NCBI GenBank assembly: GCA_016718845.1 | Contig: JADKCK010000100.1 | Coordinates: 1-64,000 of the forward strand | DNA: 64,000 nt | Reading direction: 5' to 3' | DNA from: Sphingobacteriales bacterium | GTDB taxonomy: Bacteria > Bacteroidota > Bacteroidia > Chitinophagales > UBA2359 | Part shown: piece after piece, positions 36,408 through 45,791 of the stretch | Layout: each line of letters begins with the position of its first letter | How positions within the stretch are numbered: the first letter of the stretch is position 1 | Made by a program: the position numbers and the translations under genes | The notes under the pieces: model-generated | Told to the model about the DNA's origin: nothing | Databases searched by the model: none | Seen by the model: only the letters and a program-made list of their open reading frames with translations

Positions 36408-39400
36408 ATGACATTAGAAATGAAAAAACGTTTAACGCACGTAGATGGTTCGACTCTTTTTTCCGTCAATCGGAATTTAGACGTAACGAACCTGTCGGTA
36501 AAACCAAGTACGCTTCAGCAACTATTGCTACTTGGCTTTCTGTTTTTTACCTTTGCTTTTTCGGCAAATTCAAGTGCCGCTAGCAACAGTACCTTGCCTA
36601 CTACGGCAACGAGTAATGGGATTACGATGGACATAACCGCCGGAGGTTACCCACTCCCGTCCTTCACTGGTTTCACCAACACCACCCTCTGTGATTTGGA
36701 TGCACCCATCACCCTCACGGGCAACCTGCCCGCCGCTGTTGCCCATTTTGATGGACCCGGCATAACCGATAACGGCGATGGAACTGCCACTTTTACCCCA
36801 GCTAATGCCATTGGTACTGGCACGGTCAGGTATTTATCCACCGAGAGTTATTTCCCTAAATGGGCAAGCATTTCGGTAGGAGCCTACTATACCCTTGCCC
36901 TTAAAACCGATGGCACGCTTTGGCAATGGGGCTATGATAAGAATAGCGATATACCCATACAAGTTGGCACCGATACCGATTGGGCAAGTGTTTCGGCAGG
37001 ACAATACCATTCCCTTGCCCTTAAAACCGATGGTACGCTCTGGGCGTGGGGAAGTAACTTCTCTGGTCAATTGGGCATTGGCAACTACCCCGAACAAACG
37101 GTACCTGTACAGGTAGGCACCGACACCAACTGGGCGAGTGTTTCGGCAAAAGGTAACGCTACCTATGCCCTTAAAACCGATGGCACGCTTTGGGCTTGGG
37201 GATATAACGACTTTGGGCAATTGGGCATTGGCAACACTACCACCCAAACGGTTCCTGTACAAGTAGGTACTGACACCAATTGGGCAAGTGTTGCGGCAGG
37301 ATACTACCATTCCCTTGCCCTTAAAACCGATGGCACGCTTTGGGCTTGGGGACAGAACAACTTTGGGCAATTGGGCATTGGCAACACTACCACCCAAACG
37401 GTTCCTGTACAAGTAGGTACTGACACCAATTGGGCAAGTGTTGCGGCAGGACACTACCATTCCCTTGCCCGTAAAACCGATGGCACACTTTGGGCTTGGG
37501 GCCAGAACAACCTTGGGCAATTGGGCATTGGCAACACTACCAACCAAACGGTTCCTGTACAGGTAGGCGCTGCCACCAATTGGGCGAGTATTTCGGTAGG
37601 AGACTATCATTCCTTTGCCCTTAAAACCGATGGCACACTATGGGCTTGGGGCTATAACATCTCTGGGCAATTGGGCATTGGCAACACTACCAACCAAACG
37701 GTTCCTGTACAGCTAGGTTCTGCCACCGATTGGGCAAGTGTAGACGGAGGTTATGCACATACCCTTGCCCTTAAAACCAATGGTACCTTGTGGGCGGCGG
37801 GCTACAACGAATATGGACAATTGGGCATTGGCAGCACCACTGACCAAAACATCCTGGTACCGGTAGTTACTGCCAGTGTCAGTACAGAAGTAGTAGTTAA
37901 TATTTGCCTCGATTTTACAGGGCTCGACCCCCAATATTGTGACAATGCAGTAGCCACAACCCTTACAGGCAACCATGCACCCGAAGGCACGTTTGACGGA
38001 CCCGGCATTACCGATAATGGCGATGGCACAGCTACTTTTGACCCAACTACTGCTGGCACAGGCGGTACTATAACATATAATTACGGCGGACTTACATGGA
38101 CAACTATGGCAGCAGGTTACTACCATGCATTAGCCATTGAACAAGACGGCAGCCTCTGGGGCTGGGGCTATAACGGTGATGGAGAATTGGGCAATGGCAC
38201 CTACGATGATAGCAGCGTGCCTGTGCAGGCAGGCACCGATACCGATTGGGCAAGTGTAGCAGCAGGCTATTACCACTCTTTAGGCATTAAAACCGACGGC
38301 ACCCTTTGGGGTTGGGGTTATAACGAATATGGAGAGCTTGGTCCTGATGCTGATAGCTACAACCCATCACCCATACAAATAGGCACCGATGCCGATTGGG
38401 CAAGCATAACAGCAGGCTATTATGTTAGTTTGGGTATTAAAACCGATGGCACACTGTGGGCTTGGGGGTATAACGGATATGGAGTATTGGGCAATGGCAC
38501 CTACGATGATAGCAACATACCCGTACAAGTAGGCACCGATACCAATTGGGCAAGCGTTTCAACAGACTCTTATAACGAACATGCCCTTGCCACTAAAACC
38601 GATGGCACACTTTGGGCTTGGGGCGATAACTATTATGGCCAATTAGGTATTGGCAATAACGACAGCCAAACCAGTCCCGTACAAGTAGGTACGGGTAGCA
38701 ATTGGGCAAGTGCCGATGCAGGAGAATCCCATTCGGTAGCTATAAAAACCAATGGTACACTGTGGGCTTGGGGGTATAACGGATATGGAGTATTGGGCAA
38801 CGGCACCTACGATGATACCAACATACCCGTAAAAGTAGGCAATGCCAACAACTGGGCAAGTGCTTCAACAGGTTACTATTGCACCTATGCCACCAAAACC
38901 GATGGCACACTATGGGCTTGGGGTTATAACGGAGATGGAGAATTAGGCAATGGCACCTACGACGATACCGACATACCCGTGCAATCGGGTACTGCTACCA
39001 ACTGGGCAAGTGTTATTGGGGGGTACGGCGACGGCGGATTTGGTTTTGGGCTGCAATCTGATGGCACACTATGGTCGTGGGGTTATCAAGAATATGGAGA
39101 GTTGGGCGATGGCAACACCGATGTATACACTAACGAACCAGGAATAGTAGGAATAGCCCCTACTAGCTACTCGCAATCGGTAGTTGTAGGAATAACACCA
39201 ACGGTAACTATCGGCAACATTGTAAATGGTGTTTGTAATATAGGAGCCTCAATGAAAGTAACCGTTGCTGGTGGCACATCGCCTTATAGCGGTTCGTGGA
39301 GCAATGGTGCAACTACTCCTACAATTAGCAACTTAGCAGACGGCACTTATACCATAACGGTAACTTCGGCTGATGGTTGTTCGGCTACTGCATCGGCAAG

Positions 39401-39998
39401 CGTTACCAACGCTGCTATTGCCGTACCTACTGGCTTAAACACCACCAACATTACTGCCACCTCTTCAACACTAAATTGGAATGCTGTGACAGGTGCAGCA
39501 AACTATACTATAAAAGGTCGTGTAATAGGGGGAAATTGGAATACCTTGGGTCCTGTATCAAGTACATCGAAAACAGTAAACTCACTTACTGCTACTTGTA
39601 AAACCTACGAATGGAAAGTACAAGCCAATTGCTCATCGGCTCCACCAAGTCCTTTTAGTAGCATTAGCACCTTTACCACTACAGGTTGTACCAGCAAAAC
39701 AGCTGAAAATAGCAATGGTGGCGATTTGTTTAATGCAGCAATAAGTCAAACATTTGGCTTGGCGCCTAACCCCGCAAACAGCGTAGTTACTTTATACTAT
39801 AGCACCGAAACCGAAACGCCTTTAAGTATAAGTATTTCTGATGTAACAGGTAGGGTAATTTTGCAACAAAATACCCTTGCCACACAAGGCGATAACACCA
39901 TTAACTTATCTATCAACCAATTGCCACAAGGCTACTACGTTGTAGAACTAAACGATGGAACTATCAAAATGCACGAAAAATTGTTGATAGCCAGATAG
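36408..39998 (+). CDS. T9SS-exported protein with two seven-bladed RCC1 propellers
   Basis: 1196 codons. The N-terminus has a long polar leader before the hydrophobic signal (QLLLLGFLFFTFAFSANSSA, about 38-57); a second ATG at 36420 (MKKRLTH) is equally possible. A linker module (ATTF-type: GPGITDNGDGTATF, about 120-133) is followed by seven RCC1 blades of ~50 residues (WASVAAGYYHSLALKTDGTL, WAWGQNNFGQLGIGNTT). The same linker (FDGPGITDNGDGTATFDPTT) and seven more blades (GWGYNGDGELGNGTYDDSS type) come next. An SprB-like repeat, an FN3-like domain (TGLNTTNITATSSTLNWNAV) and a T9SS sorting domain (FGLAPNPANSVVTLYYST to EKLLIAR) close the protein. It is a surface-exposed or released binding protein; the ligand is unknown. 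Its sorting domain differs from those of the flanking adhesins. Confidence 0.92.
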   Translation: MTLEMKKRLTHVDGSTLFSVNRNLDVTNLSVKPSTLQQLLLLGFLFFTFAFSANSSAASNSTLPTTATSNGITMDITAGGYPLPSFTGFTNTTLCDLDAPITLTGNLPAAVAHFDGPGITDNGDGTATFTPANAIGTGTVRYLSTESYFPKWASISVGAYYTLALKTDGTLWQWGYDKNSDIPIQVGTDTDWASVSAGQYHSLALKTDGTLWAWGSNFSGQLGIGNYPEQTVPVQVGTDTNWASVSAKGNATYALKTDGTLWAWGYNDFGQLGIGNTTTQTVPVQVGTDTNWASVAAGYYHSLALKTDGTLWAWGQNNFGQLGIGNTTTQTVPVQVGTDTNWASVAAGHYHSLARKTDGTLWAWGQNNLGQLGIGNTTNQTVPVQVGAATNWASISVGDYHSFALKTDGTLWAWGYNISGQLGIGNTTNQTVPVQLGSATDWASVDGGYAHTLALKTNGTLWAAGYNEYGQLGIGSTTDQNILVPVVTASVSTEVVVNICLDFTGLDPQYCDNAVATTLTGNHAPEGTFDGPGITDNGDGTATFDPTTAGTGGTITYNYGGLTWTTMAAGYYHALAIEQDGSLWGWGYNGDGELGNGTYDDSSVPVQAGTDTDWASVAAGYYHSLGIKTDGTLWGWGYNEYGELGPDADSYNPSPIQIGTDADWASITAGYYVSLGIKTDGTLWAWGYNGYGVLGNGTYDDSNIPVQVGTDTNWASVSTDSYNEHALATKTDGTLWAWGDNYYGQLGIGNNDSQTSPVQVGTGSNWASADAGESHSVAIKTNGTLWAWGYNGYGVLGNGTYDDTNIPVKVGNANNWASASTGYYCTYATKTDGTLWAWGYNGDGELGNGTYDDTDIPVQSGTATNWASVIGGYGDGGFGFGLQSDGTLWSWGYQEYGELGDGNTDVYTNEPGIVGIAPTSYSQSVVVGITPTVTIGNIVNGVCNIGASMKVTVAGGTSPYSGSWSNGATTPTISNLADGTYTITVTSADGCSATASASVTNAAIAVPTGLNTTNITATSSTLNWNAVTGAANYTIKGRVIGGNWNTLGPVSSTSKTVNSLTATCKTYEWKVQANCSSAPPSPFSSISTFTTTGCTSKTAENSNGGDLFNAAISQTFGLAPNPANSVVTLYYSTETETPLSISISDVTGRVILQQNTLATQGDNTINLSINQLPQGYYVVELNDGTIKMHEKLLIAR
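36856..39180 (+). repeat. Fourteen RCC1 repeats (~150 bp each) in two blocks of seven
   Basis: Each repeat starts W-A-S-[VI] and contains KTDGTLWAWG. Blades 3-6 of block one are almost identical in DNA, for example CTTGCCCTTAAAACCGATGG at 37014 and 37314. Block one is 36856-37880, block two 38095-39180. Confidence 0.88.
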
Positions 39999-40028
39999 TT
40001 AACGGTTTATCAGCTAACCAAAACAAAA

Positions 40029-40190
40029 GATGGCAAACAAGTAGCAACCCTCTACAACGCAAACACCCAAGCGGGCGAAACCTACCAAGTAACCCTAGAC
40101 GGAGCTAACTTGCTAAGGGGTATTTACTTTGTGAAAATGACCAACGCAAACGGCGAAACAAGGCTACAAAAAGCAATGATTAGTCGTTAG
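40029..40190 (+). pseudogene. Orphan T9SS sorting-domain remnant
   Basis: Fifty-three codons plus TAG, with no start, read DGKQVATLYNANTQAGETYQ, VTLDGANLLRGIYFVKMTNA, NGETRLQKAMISR. This is the last part of the sorting domain of the giant adhesin (35421-35584) and of the second adhesin (51525-51688). It sits 30 bp after the stop of the RCC1 gene, which has a different sorting domain, and is followed by the same family of terminator. It is a relic of an adhesin gene displaced or overwritten by recombination. Confidence 0.85.
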
Positions 40191-40214
40191 TATATAGTAA
40201 TTTGTTAAGTAAGT

Positions 40215-40254
40215 AAAAAGCGGCGGTACTCGAAAGGGTGCTGCCGTTTTTTTT
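40215..40254 (+). terminator. Terminator after the RCC1 gene and sorting-domain relic
   Basis: GCGGCGGTACTCGAAAGGGTGCTGCCG followed by eight T, almost the same hairpin as at 35602 and 51717. Confidence 0.88.
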
Positions 40255-40360
40255 CTGCCCAATACAAACCAAACTGTAAATCGTGTGTTATAAAATGCTT
40301 TGTGTGTATTAGTTAAACAAAAATTTAAATTAAATTGACAAAAAACGAACAAAAAACTAC

Positions 40361-40368
40361 TAACTTTG
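40361..40368 (+). promoter_or_regulatory. Isolated -7 element (TAACTTTG)
   Basis: TAACTTTG is preceded by an ATTGACAAAAAACGAAC context but has no plus-strand gene until 41547. It may have served the second adhesin before the transposase gene came to lie between. Apart from this and the relic, the 40191-40559 interval holds no gene I can recognise. Confidence 0.35.
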
Positions 40369-40559
40369 CTAACTACTATTCATCCTATTCAAGTTATACA
40401 CGCTACCGCTATTTTGTTGCTTATGCCGCATTCTTAATTATGCTTTGCATGGCTATTTTGGAAGGATGTGCATAGTTTTATGCTGAACTTGTCAAACCTG
40501 TATGGAATTTGTCTAAATAGTAAAGAAATAGACATAAATGAAGACTTAAGAAAGATATA

Positions 40560-41528
40560 CTATTTGAAGCACGCCACACCGAACCGAGAACTAAAACCGA
40601 AAGCCAATCCATAACGCGAAAGGGCTTGCACTGCCAACTTGTATGTTTTTATGCCGCTCTTGTCGTAATACATCATTAGTAGAAAATTTAAATGTGGCTG
40701 CCGATACGTGGCTTCTAAATCATCGGGCGATTGCAATATCCCAGACCCTAATTCTTTGGCATCAATTAAATTTGTAGTTATCGTTTCCTTGCCTGTTTCG
40801 CTGTTCTGTTCTTTTTTTGTCAAAAAATGTTCTTTGTATACTCGTTCAAATAGCTTAAACGATGGGTTGTTGTTTTGCGTATTTTGCAAATCAAGGTACA
40901 AATGTGTGTAGACTTTGGCAATGGCTTGTAGGGGTTCGTCTAGTTCCTTGCCCCGAAAACTGTACACAAATCCATCCGAACTTCCTTTTATATACGGTGC
41001 AAATAGGGCTTCGTGCAATTGGCGTTCTGGCTCGGATAAGGATTTATATAAGCGTTTGACCACTTCTACCAATAACTCTAAGCGGCTGTATTTGCGAATA
41101 TTGCTTTGTAGTTGTACCGTATCACCCCGTTGTATGTTCGTTTTTACGTTTAGCGATTTGATTTGGTCGGTAGTCATCTGGTTAAATAACTTGGCTATCA
41201 AGTTCGTATTATGGGTTATTTCGTACTTAGCCAAGCGGTTTTTGAACAAATGAAGGGTGCGTATCGAAAAGGGTACATCGCCGAAGGTGGTGGCACTTGC
41301 TCCGATAGCCATGCGTGTTTCTACATCAAATTGTAGGTGCCGTTCTAGTTCTTCAAACGTCCAATTATGTAGTTGTTGCCACAGCAAGGCACTCACCATG
41401 CTGTTGATGGGCGAGTTGGGCGCACTTTTTTTGTCACTATATAGTGGAGCGAAGATTTCTTCGTTCAACTGCCTAAATATGATGTGGTGAAAATAGTAAC
41501 TTGGTGTGTTTTTAAACACTTTAGTCAT
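40560..41528 (-). mobile_element. Truncated IS1182-like DDE transposase gene
   Basis: The minus-strand frame from ATG 41528 (MTKVFKNTPSYYFHHIIFRQ) shows the DUF772-type N-terminal domain of IS1182/IS5-group transposases: SPINSMVSALLWQQLHNWTF, EELERHLQFDVETRMAIGAS, FSIRTLHLFKNRLAKYE, then NVKTNIQRGDTVQLQSNIRK. Similarity ends at GSGILQSPDDLEATYR (about 40701); intact family members continue for roughly 200 residues including later catalytic residues, but here 46 unrelated residues follow. The element is therefore probably inactive. The start may also be 41567. It lies head to head with the second adhesin, only 18 bp between the two ATGs. I could not delimit terminal inverted repeats or a target duplication. 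Confidence 0.75.
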
Positions 41529-41546
41529 TTCTCTAAATTTAGATCT

Positions 41547-42290
41547 ATGAAATTTATTTATTCCCAATTCAAACCACCTACAATACTCAAGTGGTGTGCC
41601 AACTTAATGGCAACTGCTGTGGTATTGTTGATGGGTATTTCTTCCCAGTCGGCTTTGGCGCAGGTCTCTGCTCTGCTAAACCCAACGTATGGGTACACTT
41701 TTTCAAATACCACTACCACCTATACCCCTCTTAGTGGTGGTACGGTTTTCCAGTCGGGTGCAACTTTAAATACCGATGGTGTTTCGAGTGCTATTACACT
41801 TCCATTTGCTTTTACGTATAATGGAATTAAAGAAAATACCATATTTATCTCGAACAACGGATTTATTACATTTGCATTAGCTCCGACAGCTACTCAATAT
41901 TTCCCAATTTCATCAACGACTTCATCTGGTTATGATGGAGTAATAGCTGGTGCTGCCATGAACTGTGTAGCATCAACAGCCGTTGGTGCAGTTCCTGAAA
42001 TCCGATATGGTTCTAGTGGTGGTGATTTCATAGTACAATTCCAAGACATAGGACAGTCTGGATTTGCAGCTATTAGATTGACTTTTCAGATTGTTTTAAA
42101 AGCAGATGGTAAAACAGTACAGATTGTTTACGGACCTAATAATGTTGGTGTCGCTTTTGTCGTAGAGTGCCAAGTAGGTTTAAGAGGAACCAATGATGAA
42201 GATTGGAATAACCGTACCTTAGCATCATTAGATGGAAACTGGAATACAGGCGGAGCAGCTGGAACAGTTAATACAGTGCCATGCCTTTAA
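41547..42290 (+). CDS. Second adhesin, N-terminal segment
   Basis: 247 codons from the ATG at 41547 (MKFIYSQFKPPTILKWCANL), chosen because it starts the signal region; the frame is open back to 41484. The signal peptide ends SSQSALAQ (residue 39). The mature part is a nidogen-like sandwich (AITLPFAFTYNGIKENTIFI, FQIVLKADGKTVQIVYGPNN, GLRGTNDEDWNNRTLASLDG). The frame fails near 42275-42285, after NTVP. The upstream region is occupied by a transposase remnant, and no promoter is recognisable. Confidence 0.8.
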   Translation: MKFIYSQFKPPTILKWCANLMATAVVLLMGISSQSALAQVSALLNPTYGYTFSNTTTTYTPLSGGTVFQSGATLNTDGVSSAITLPFAFTYNGIKENTIFISNNGFITFALAPTATQYFPISSTTSSGYDGVIAGAAMNCVASTAVGAVPEIRYGSSGGDFIVQFQDIGQSGFAAIRLTFQIVLKADGKTVQIVYGPNNVGVAFVVECQVGLRGTNDEDWNNRTLASLDGNWNTGGAAGTVNTVPCL

Positions 42291-44716
42291 CATCCACTAC
42301 TACTTTGCCAACTTCTGGCAGAACTTTCCAATGGGTGCCAACAGCCTATACGCCTACCTATTTGGCAAACCCGGCTGGTGTAGCTCAGGACTTTACTACA
42401 TGGGTAAACGGATCAGGACCTGCAAATGTGCCTTCCACTAACTGGGCAACTAATGGCTATGGCAATGCTTCGTGGCAAATAGATAATACGACAGCCACTA
42501 CCACAACAAGTGGCTGGACAGGTACAGGTGGAGCTTATTCACCGGTTGATTATGTAAATGCAGTTGGAGGGCGTTCTGCTAGATTTCATACTTTTGATGC
42601 AACATCTCCACAAGTAGGTTACTTAGATTATTATGTAGATATGAGTACTATCACAGGAACTCCAACGCTGGATTTTTTCCATATTAACACATCTGGTACA
42701 GATATATTACAGGTATTTTTATCAACTAATGGAGGAACAACATTCACACAATTAGGTGCCAATATTGGAGTTTCAGCCACTTGGACTGCAATTTCTCGCT
42801 CATTAGGCGCTACCAATTCTGCCACCACCATCATCCGTTTTAAAGCCACCTCTGATTTTGGCTCTACGGATATAGGAATTGACCGCGTAGTGATTACTCC
42901 ACTAACTGTTTCAAGTTTTACACCTAATACCAACCTATGTATTAATGGTGGGCAAACTGTTACTATTACGGGTACTAATTTTACAGGCACATCTGCTGTT
43001 ACATTTAATGGTGTTAATGCCGCTTCTTTTTCGGTTGTTAGCAGTACTACTATTACAGCAGTAACTCCTGCGGCTTTAGGTGCTGGTATTATAACGGTTA
43101 CAACCCTTGGTGGTAGTGCCAATAGTGTTGCTTATACAGTAATCGCTAATCCCACCGCAGCTATCAACCCAACCTCTGCCGCGGTATGCAGTGGCACACC
43201 TGTTGCCCTAACCGCCAGTGGCGGTACTACCTACGCATGGTTGCCTGCCACTGGTTTATCGGCTACCAATACAGCCAGTGTAACAGCAAGCCCTACCACA
43301 ACCACTACCTATACCGTAACAGTAACGGGTAGCAATGGTTGTACGGCTACTTCTACCCAAGTGGTAACGGTGGCTACGGCTATAACTGCTACAGCATCTG
43401 CCACACCATCTGCTATTTGTGTAGGGGGTAATTCGCAGTTAAACGTAGCAGTTCCACTTGGCGGTGCAATAAAAATTACAGAGGTTTGTTTAAATAGAGG
43501 CGGAACAGGTGGCGGAGTATACCCTGCTTTTGCTCCAGGAGCAGATTTAGTGGAAATAACCAATATTTCTTCCTCTCCTATTGATATTAGTGGATGGACA
43601 CTTTCTGACCATGCATCAAATACAGCCGCCGCAACACATACAGGTTTTGCTTTCCCGGCAAGTACCATTATCCCTGCAAATAGTGTTGCAGTGGTGTGCT
43701 TAGGAACAGGCACAAACGATGTTCCAAATCGTTATTATAATACAGGCGGCACATCTGACTTCTGGTTATCCAGTGGTTTAGTAGGAATTGTTTTGAAAAA
43801 TGGCTCAACAGTTGTTGATGCTGTTGGTTGTGGTTCGGCTTATGTATTTAATGCAGGCACAGGTGTTACTGCTGGCGATTGGAGCGGTTTTGCTCCAAGT
43901 GCAAGCGGTTTAGCCGGAACAACCAGAACAGCCGCAGTTGATAACAACACAGGTGCAAACTGGTCGGCAGCAGGCGTTGTTACGCAAACAATAGGTGTAT
44001 ATAACGCTGGCTTTACTGCTCCAATAACCATATCATCTTATGCATGGACACCATCCACCTATATTGTAGGGCAAGAGGCATTGCAAAATCCTTTGGCTAC
44101 CGCAGTAATGGCTACTCAAACCTATAACGTTGTAGTTACAACTAGCGAGGGTTGTACGGCAACAAGCTCGGTAACAGTATCAGCAAGTGCGGCTTTAACA
44201 GCTACGCCTACTGCTACACCAGCTACTATTTGTGCAGGTGCAAGCTCAACCTTAGCAGCAGGTGCTGCGGGTGGCGGTGCTCCTTATACCTATTTGTGGA
44301 GCAACCCGGCAGCATCTACTACGGCTACGGTATCTGTTAGCCCAAGCAGCACTACTACCTATACTGTTACCGTTACTGATGCTTGTCTTGCTACTGCAAC
44401 AGCTTCGGTTACGGTAAATCCTTTGCCTTCGGCGGCTATCACGGCTAATCCTTCCAGCGCGTCCATTTGCGGCACAGGCAGTGTTATTTTAAATGTACCA
44501 ACTGGGGCTACTACCTACGCATGGTTGCCTGCCACTGGTTTATCGGCTACCAATACAGCCAGTGTAACAGCAAGCCCTACCACAACCACTACCTATACCG
44601 TAACAGTAACGGGTAGCAATGGTTGTACGGCTACTTCTACCCAAGTGGTAACGGTGGCTACGGCTATAACTGCTACAGCATCTGCCACACCATCTGCTAT
44701 TTGTGTAGGGGGGTAA
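42281..44716 (+). CDS. Second adhesin, second segment: MAM-like, IPT/TIG, Ig-like and lamin-tail domains
   Basis: 811 codons. A MAM/jelly-roll-like domain (42380-42900: GPANVPSTNWATNGYGNASW, YLDYYVDMSTITGTPTLDFF) comes first. An IPT/TIG domain follows (42910-43145: SSFTPNTNLCINGGQTVTIT, GTNFTGTSAVTFNGVNAASF). Then an Ig-like module and a lamin-tail domain (43463-43990: IKITEVCLNRGGTGGG, LVEITNISSSPIDISGWTLS), and two more Ig-like modules. It ends exactly at the 6-G run of the second tandem unit. Confidence 0.85.
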   Translation: MPLTSTTTLPTSGRTFQWVPTAYTPTYLANPAGVAQDFTTWVNGSGPANVPSTNWATNGYGNASWQIDNTTATTTTSGWTGTGGAYSPVDYVNAVGGRSARFHTFDATSPQVGYLDYYVDMSTITGTPTLDFFHINTSGTDILQVFLSTNGGTTFTQLGANIGVSATWTAISRSLGATNSATTIIRFKATSDFGSTDIGIDRVVITPLTVSSFTPNTNLCINGGQTVTITGTNFTGTSAVTFNGVNAASFSVVSSTTITAVTPAALGAGIITVTTLGGSANSVAYTVIANPTAAINPTSAAVCSGTPVALTASGGTTYAWLPATGLSATNTASVTASPTTTTTYTVTVTGSNGCTATSTQVVTVATAITATASATPSAICVGGNSQLNVAVPLGGAIKITEVCLNRGGTGGGVYPAFAPGADLVEITNISSSPIDISGWTLSDHASNTAAATHTGFAFPASTIIPANSVAVVCLGTGTNDVPNRYYNTGGTSDFWLSSGLVGIVLKNGSTVVDAVGCGSAYVFNAGTGVTAGDWSGFAPSASGLAGTTRTAAVDNNTGANWSAAGVVTQTIGVYNAGFTAPITISSYAWTPSTYIVGQEALQNPLATAVMATQTYNVVVTTSEGCTATSSVTVSASAALTATPTATPATICAGASSTLAAGAAGGGAPYTYLWSNPAASTTATVSVSPSSTTTYTVTVTDACLATATASVTVNPLPSAAITANPSSASICGTGSVILNVPTGATTYAWLPATGLSATNTASVTASPTTTTTYTVTVTGSNGCTATSTQVVTVATAITATASATPSAICVGG

Positions 44717-45791
44717 TTCGCAGTTAAACGTAGCAGTTCCACTTGGCGGTGCACTAAAAATTACAGAGGTTTGTTTAAATAGAGGCGGAACAGGGCGAGA
44801 GATCCCTGCTTTTGCTCCAGGAGCAGATTTAGTGGAAATAACCAATATTTCTTCCTCTCCTATTGATATTAGTGGATGGACACTTTCTGACCATGCATCA
44901 AATACAGCCGCCGCAACACATACAGGTTTTGCTTTCCGGCAAGTACCATTATCCCTGCAAATAGTGTTGCAGTGGTGTGCTGGAACAGGCACAAACGATG
45001 TTCCAAATCGCTATTATAATACAGGGGGATTTAATGACTTCTGGTCATCCAGTGGTTTAGTAGGAATTGTTTTGAAAAATGGCTCAACAGTTGTTGATGC
45101 TGTTGGTTGTGGTTCGGCTTATGTATTTAATGCAGGCACAGGTGTTACTGCTGGCGATTGGAGCGGTTTTGCTCCAAATGGAAGTGGTTTAGCCGGAACA
45201 ACAAGAACGGCTGCAGTTGATAACAACACAGGTGCAAACTGGTCGGCAGCAGGCGTTGTTACGCAAACAATAGGTGTATATAACGCGGGCTTTACACCTC
45301 CACCAACCATATCATCTTATGCTTGGACACCATCCACCTATATTGTAGGGCAAGAGTCATTGCAAAATCCTTTGGCTACCGCAGTATTGGCTACTCAAAC
45401 CTATAACGTTGTAGTTACAACTAGCGAGGGTTGTACCGCAACAAGTTCGGTAACCGTAACAGCAGGTATACCTTTAACCGCTACGCCTACTGCTACACCA
45501 GCTACTATTTGTGCAGGTGCAAGCACAACCTTCGCAGCCGTTGCTGCGGGTGGCGGTGCTCCATATACCTATTTATGGGACAATGGAGCAGGAACAGGTG
45601 CAACGGCAACTGTTTCTCCAAGCAGTACTACTACCTATAATGTTACAGTTACAGATGCTTGCCTGACTACGACAACGGGTTCGGTTACGGTAACGGTCAA
45701 TCCTTCGCCTTCGGCAGCTATCACGGCAAATCCTTCGGGGGCAGTCATTTGCGGCACAGGCAGTGTTATTTTAAATGTACCAACTGGGGCT
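43226..45791 (+). repeat. Tandem duplication of a ~1,284-bp adhesin unit
   Basis: ACTACCTACGCATGGTTGCC begins at 43226, 44510 and 45792 (the third copy with one change), so two units of 1,284 and 1,282 bp lie in tandem. Each holds Ig-like, lamin-tail, Ig-like and Ig-like modules. The second copy carries several indels, at 44708, 44795-44805, 44936 and 44978. Confidence 0.88.

Noticed and set aside
36834..37610. 258-codon minus-strand frame with repeated VSCRNTCPIG motif
   Set aside because: It is the antisense of the RCC1 repeats; its regularity comes from the plus-strand repeats.
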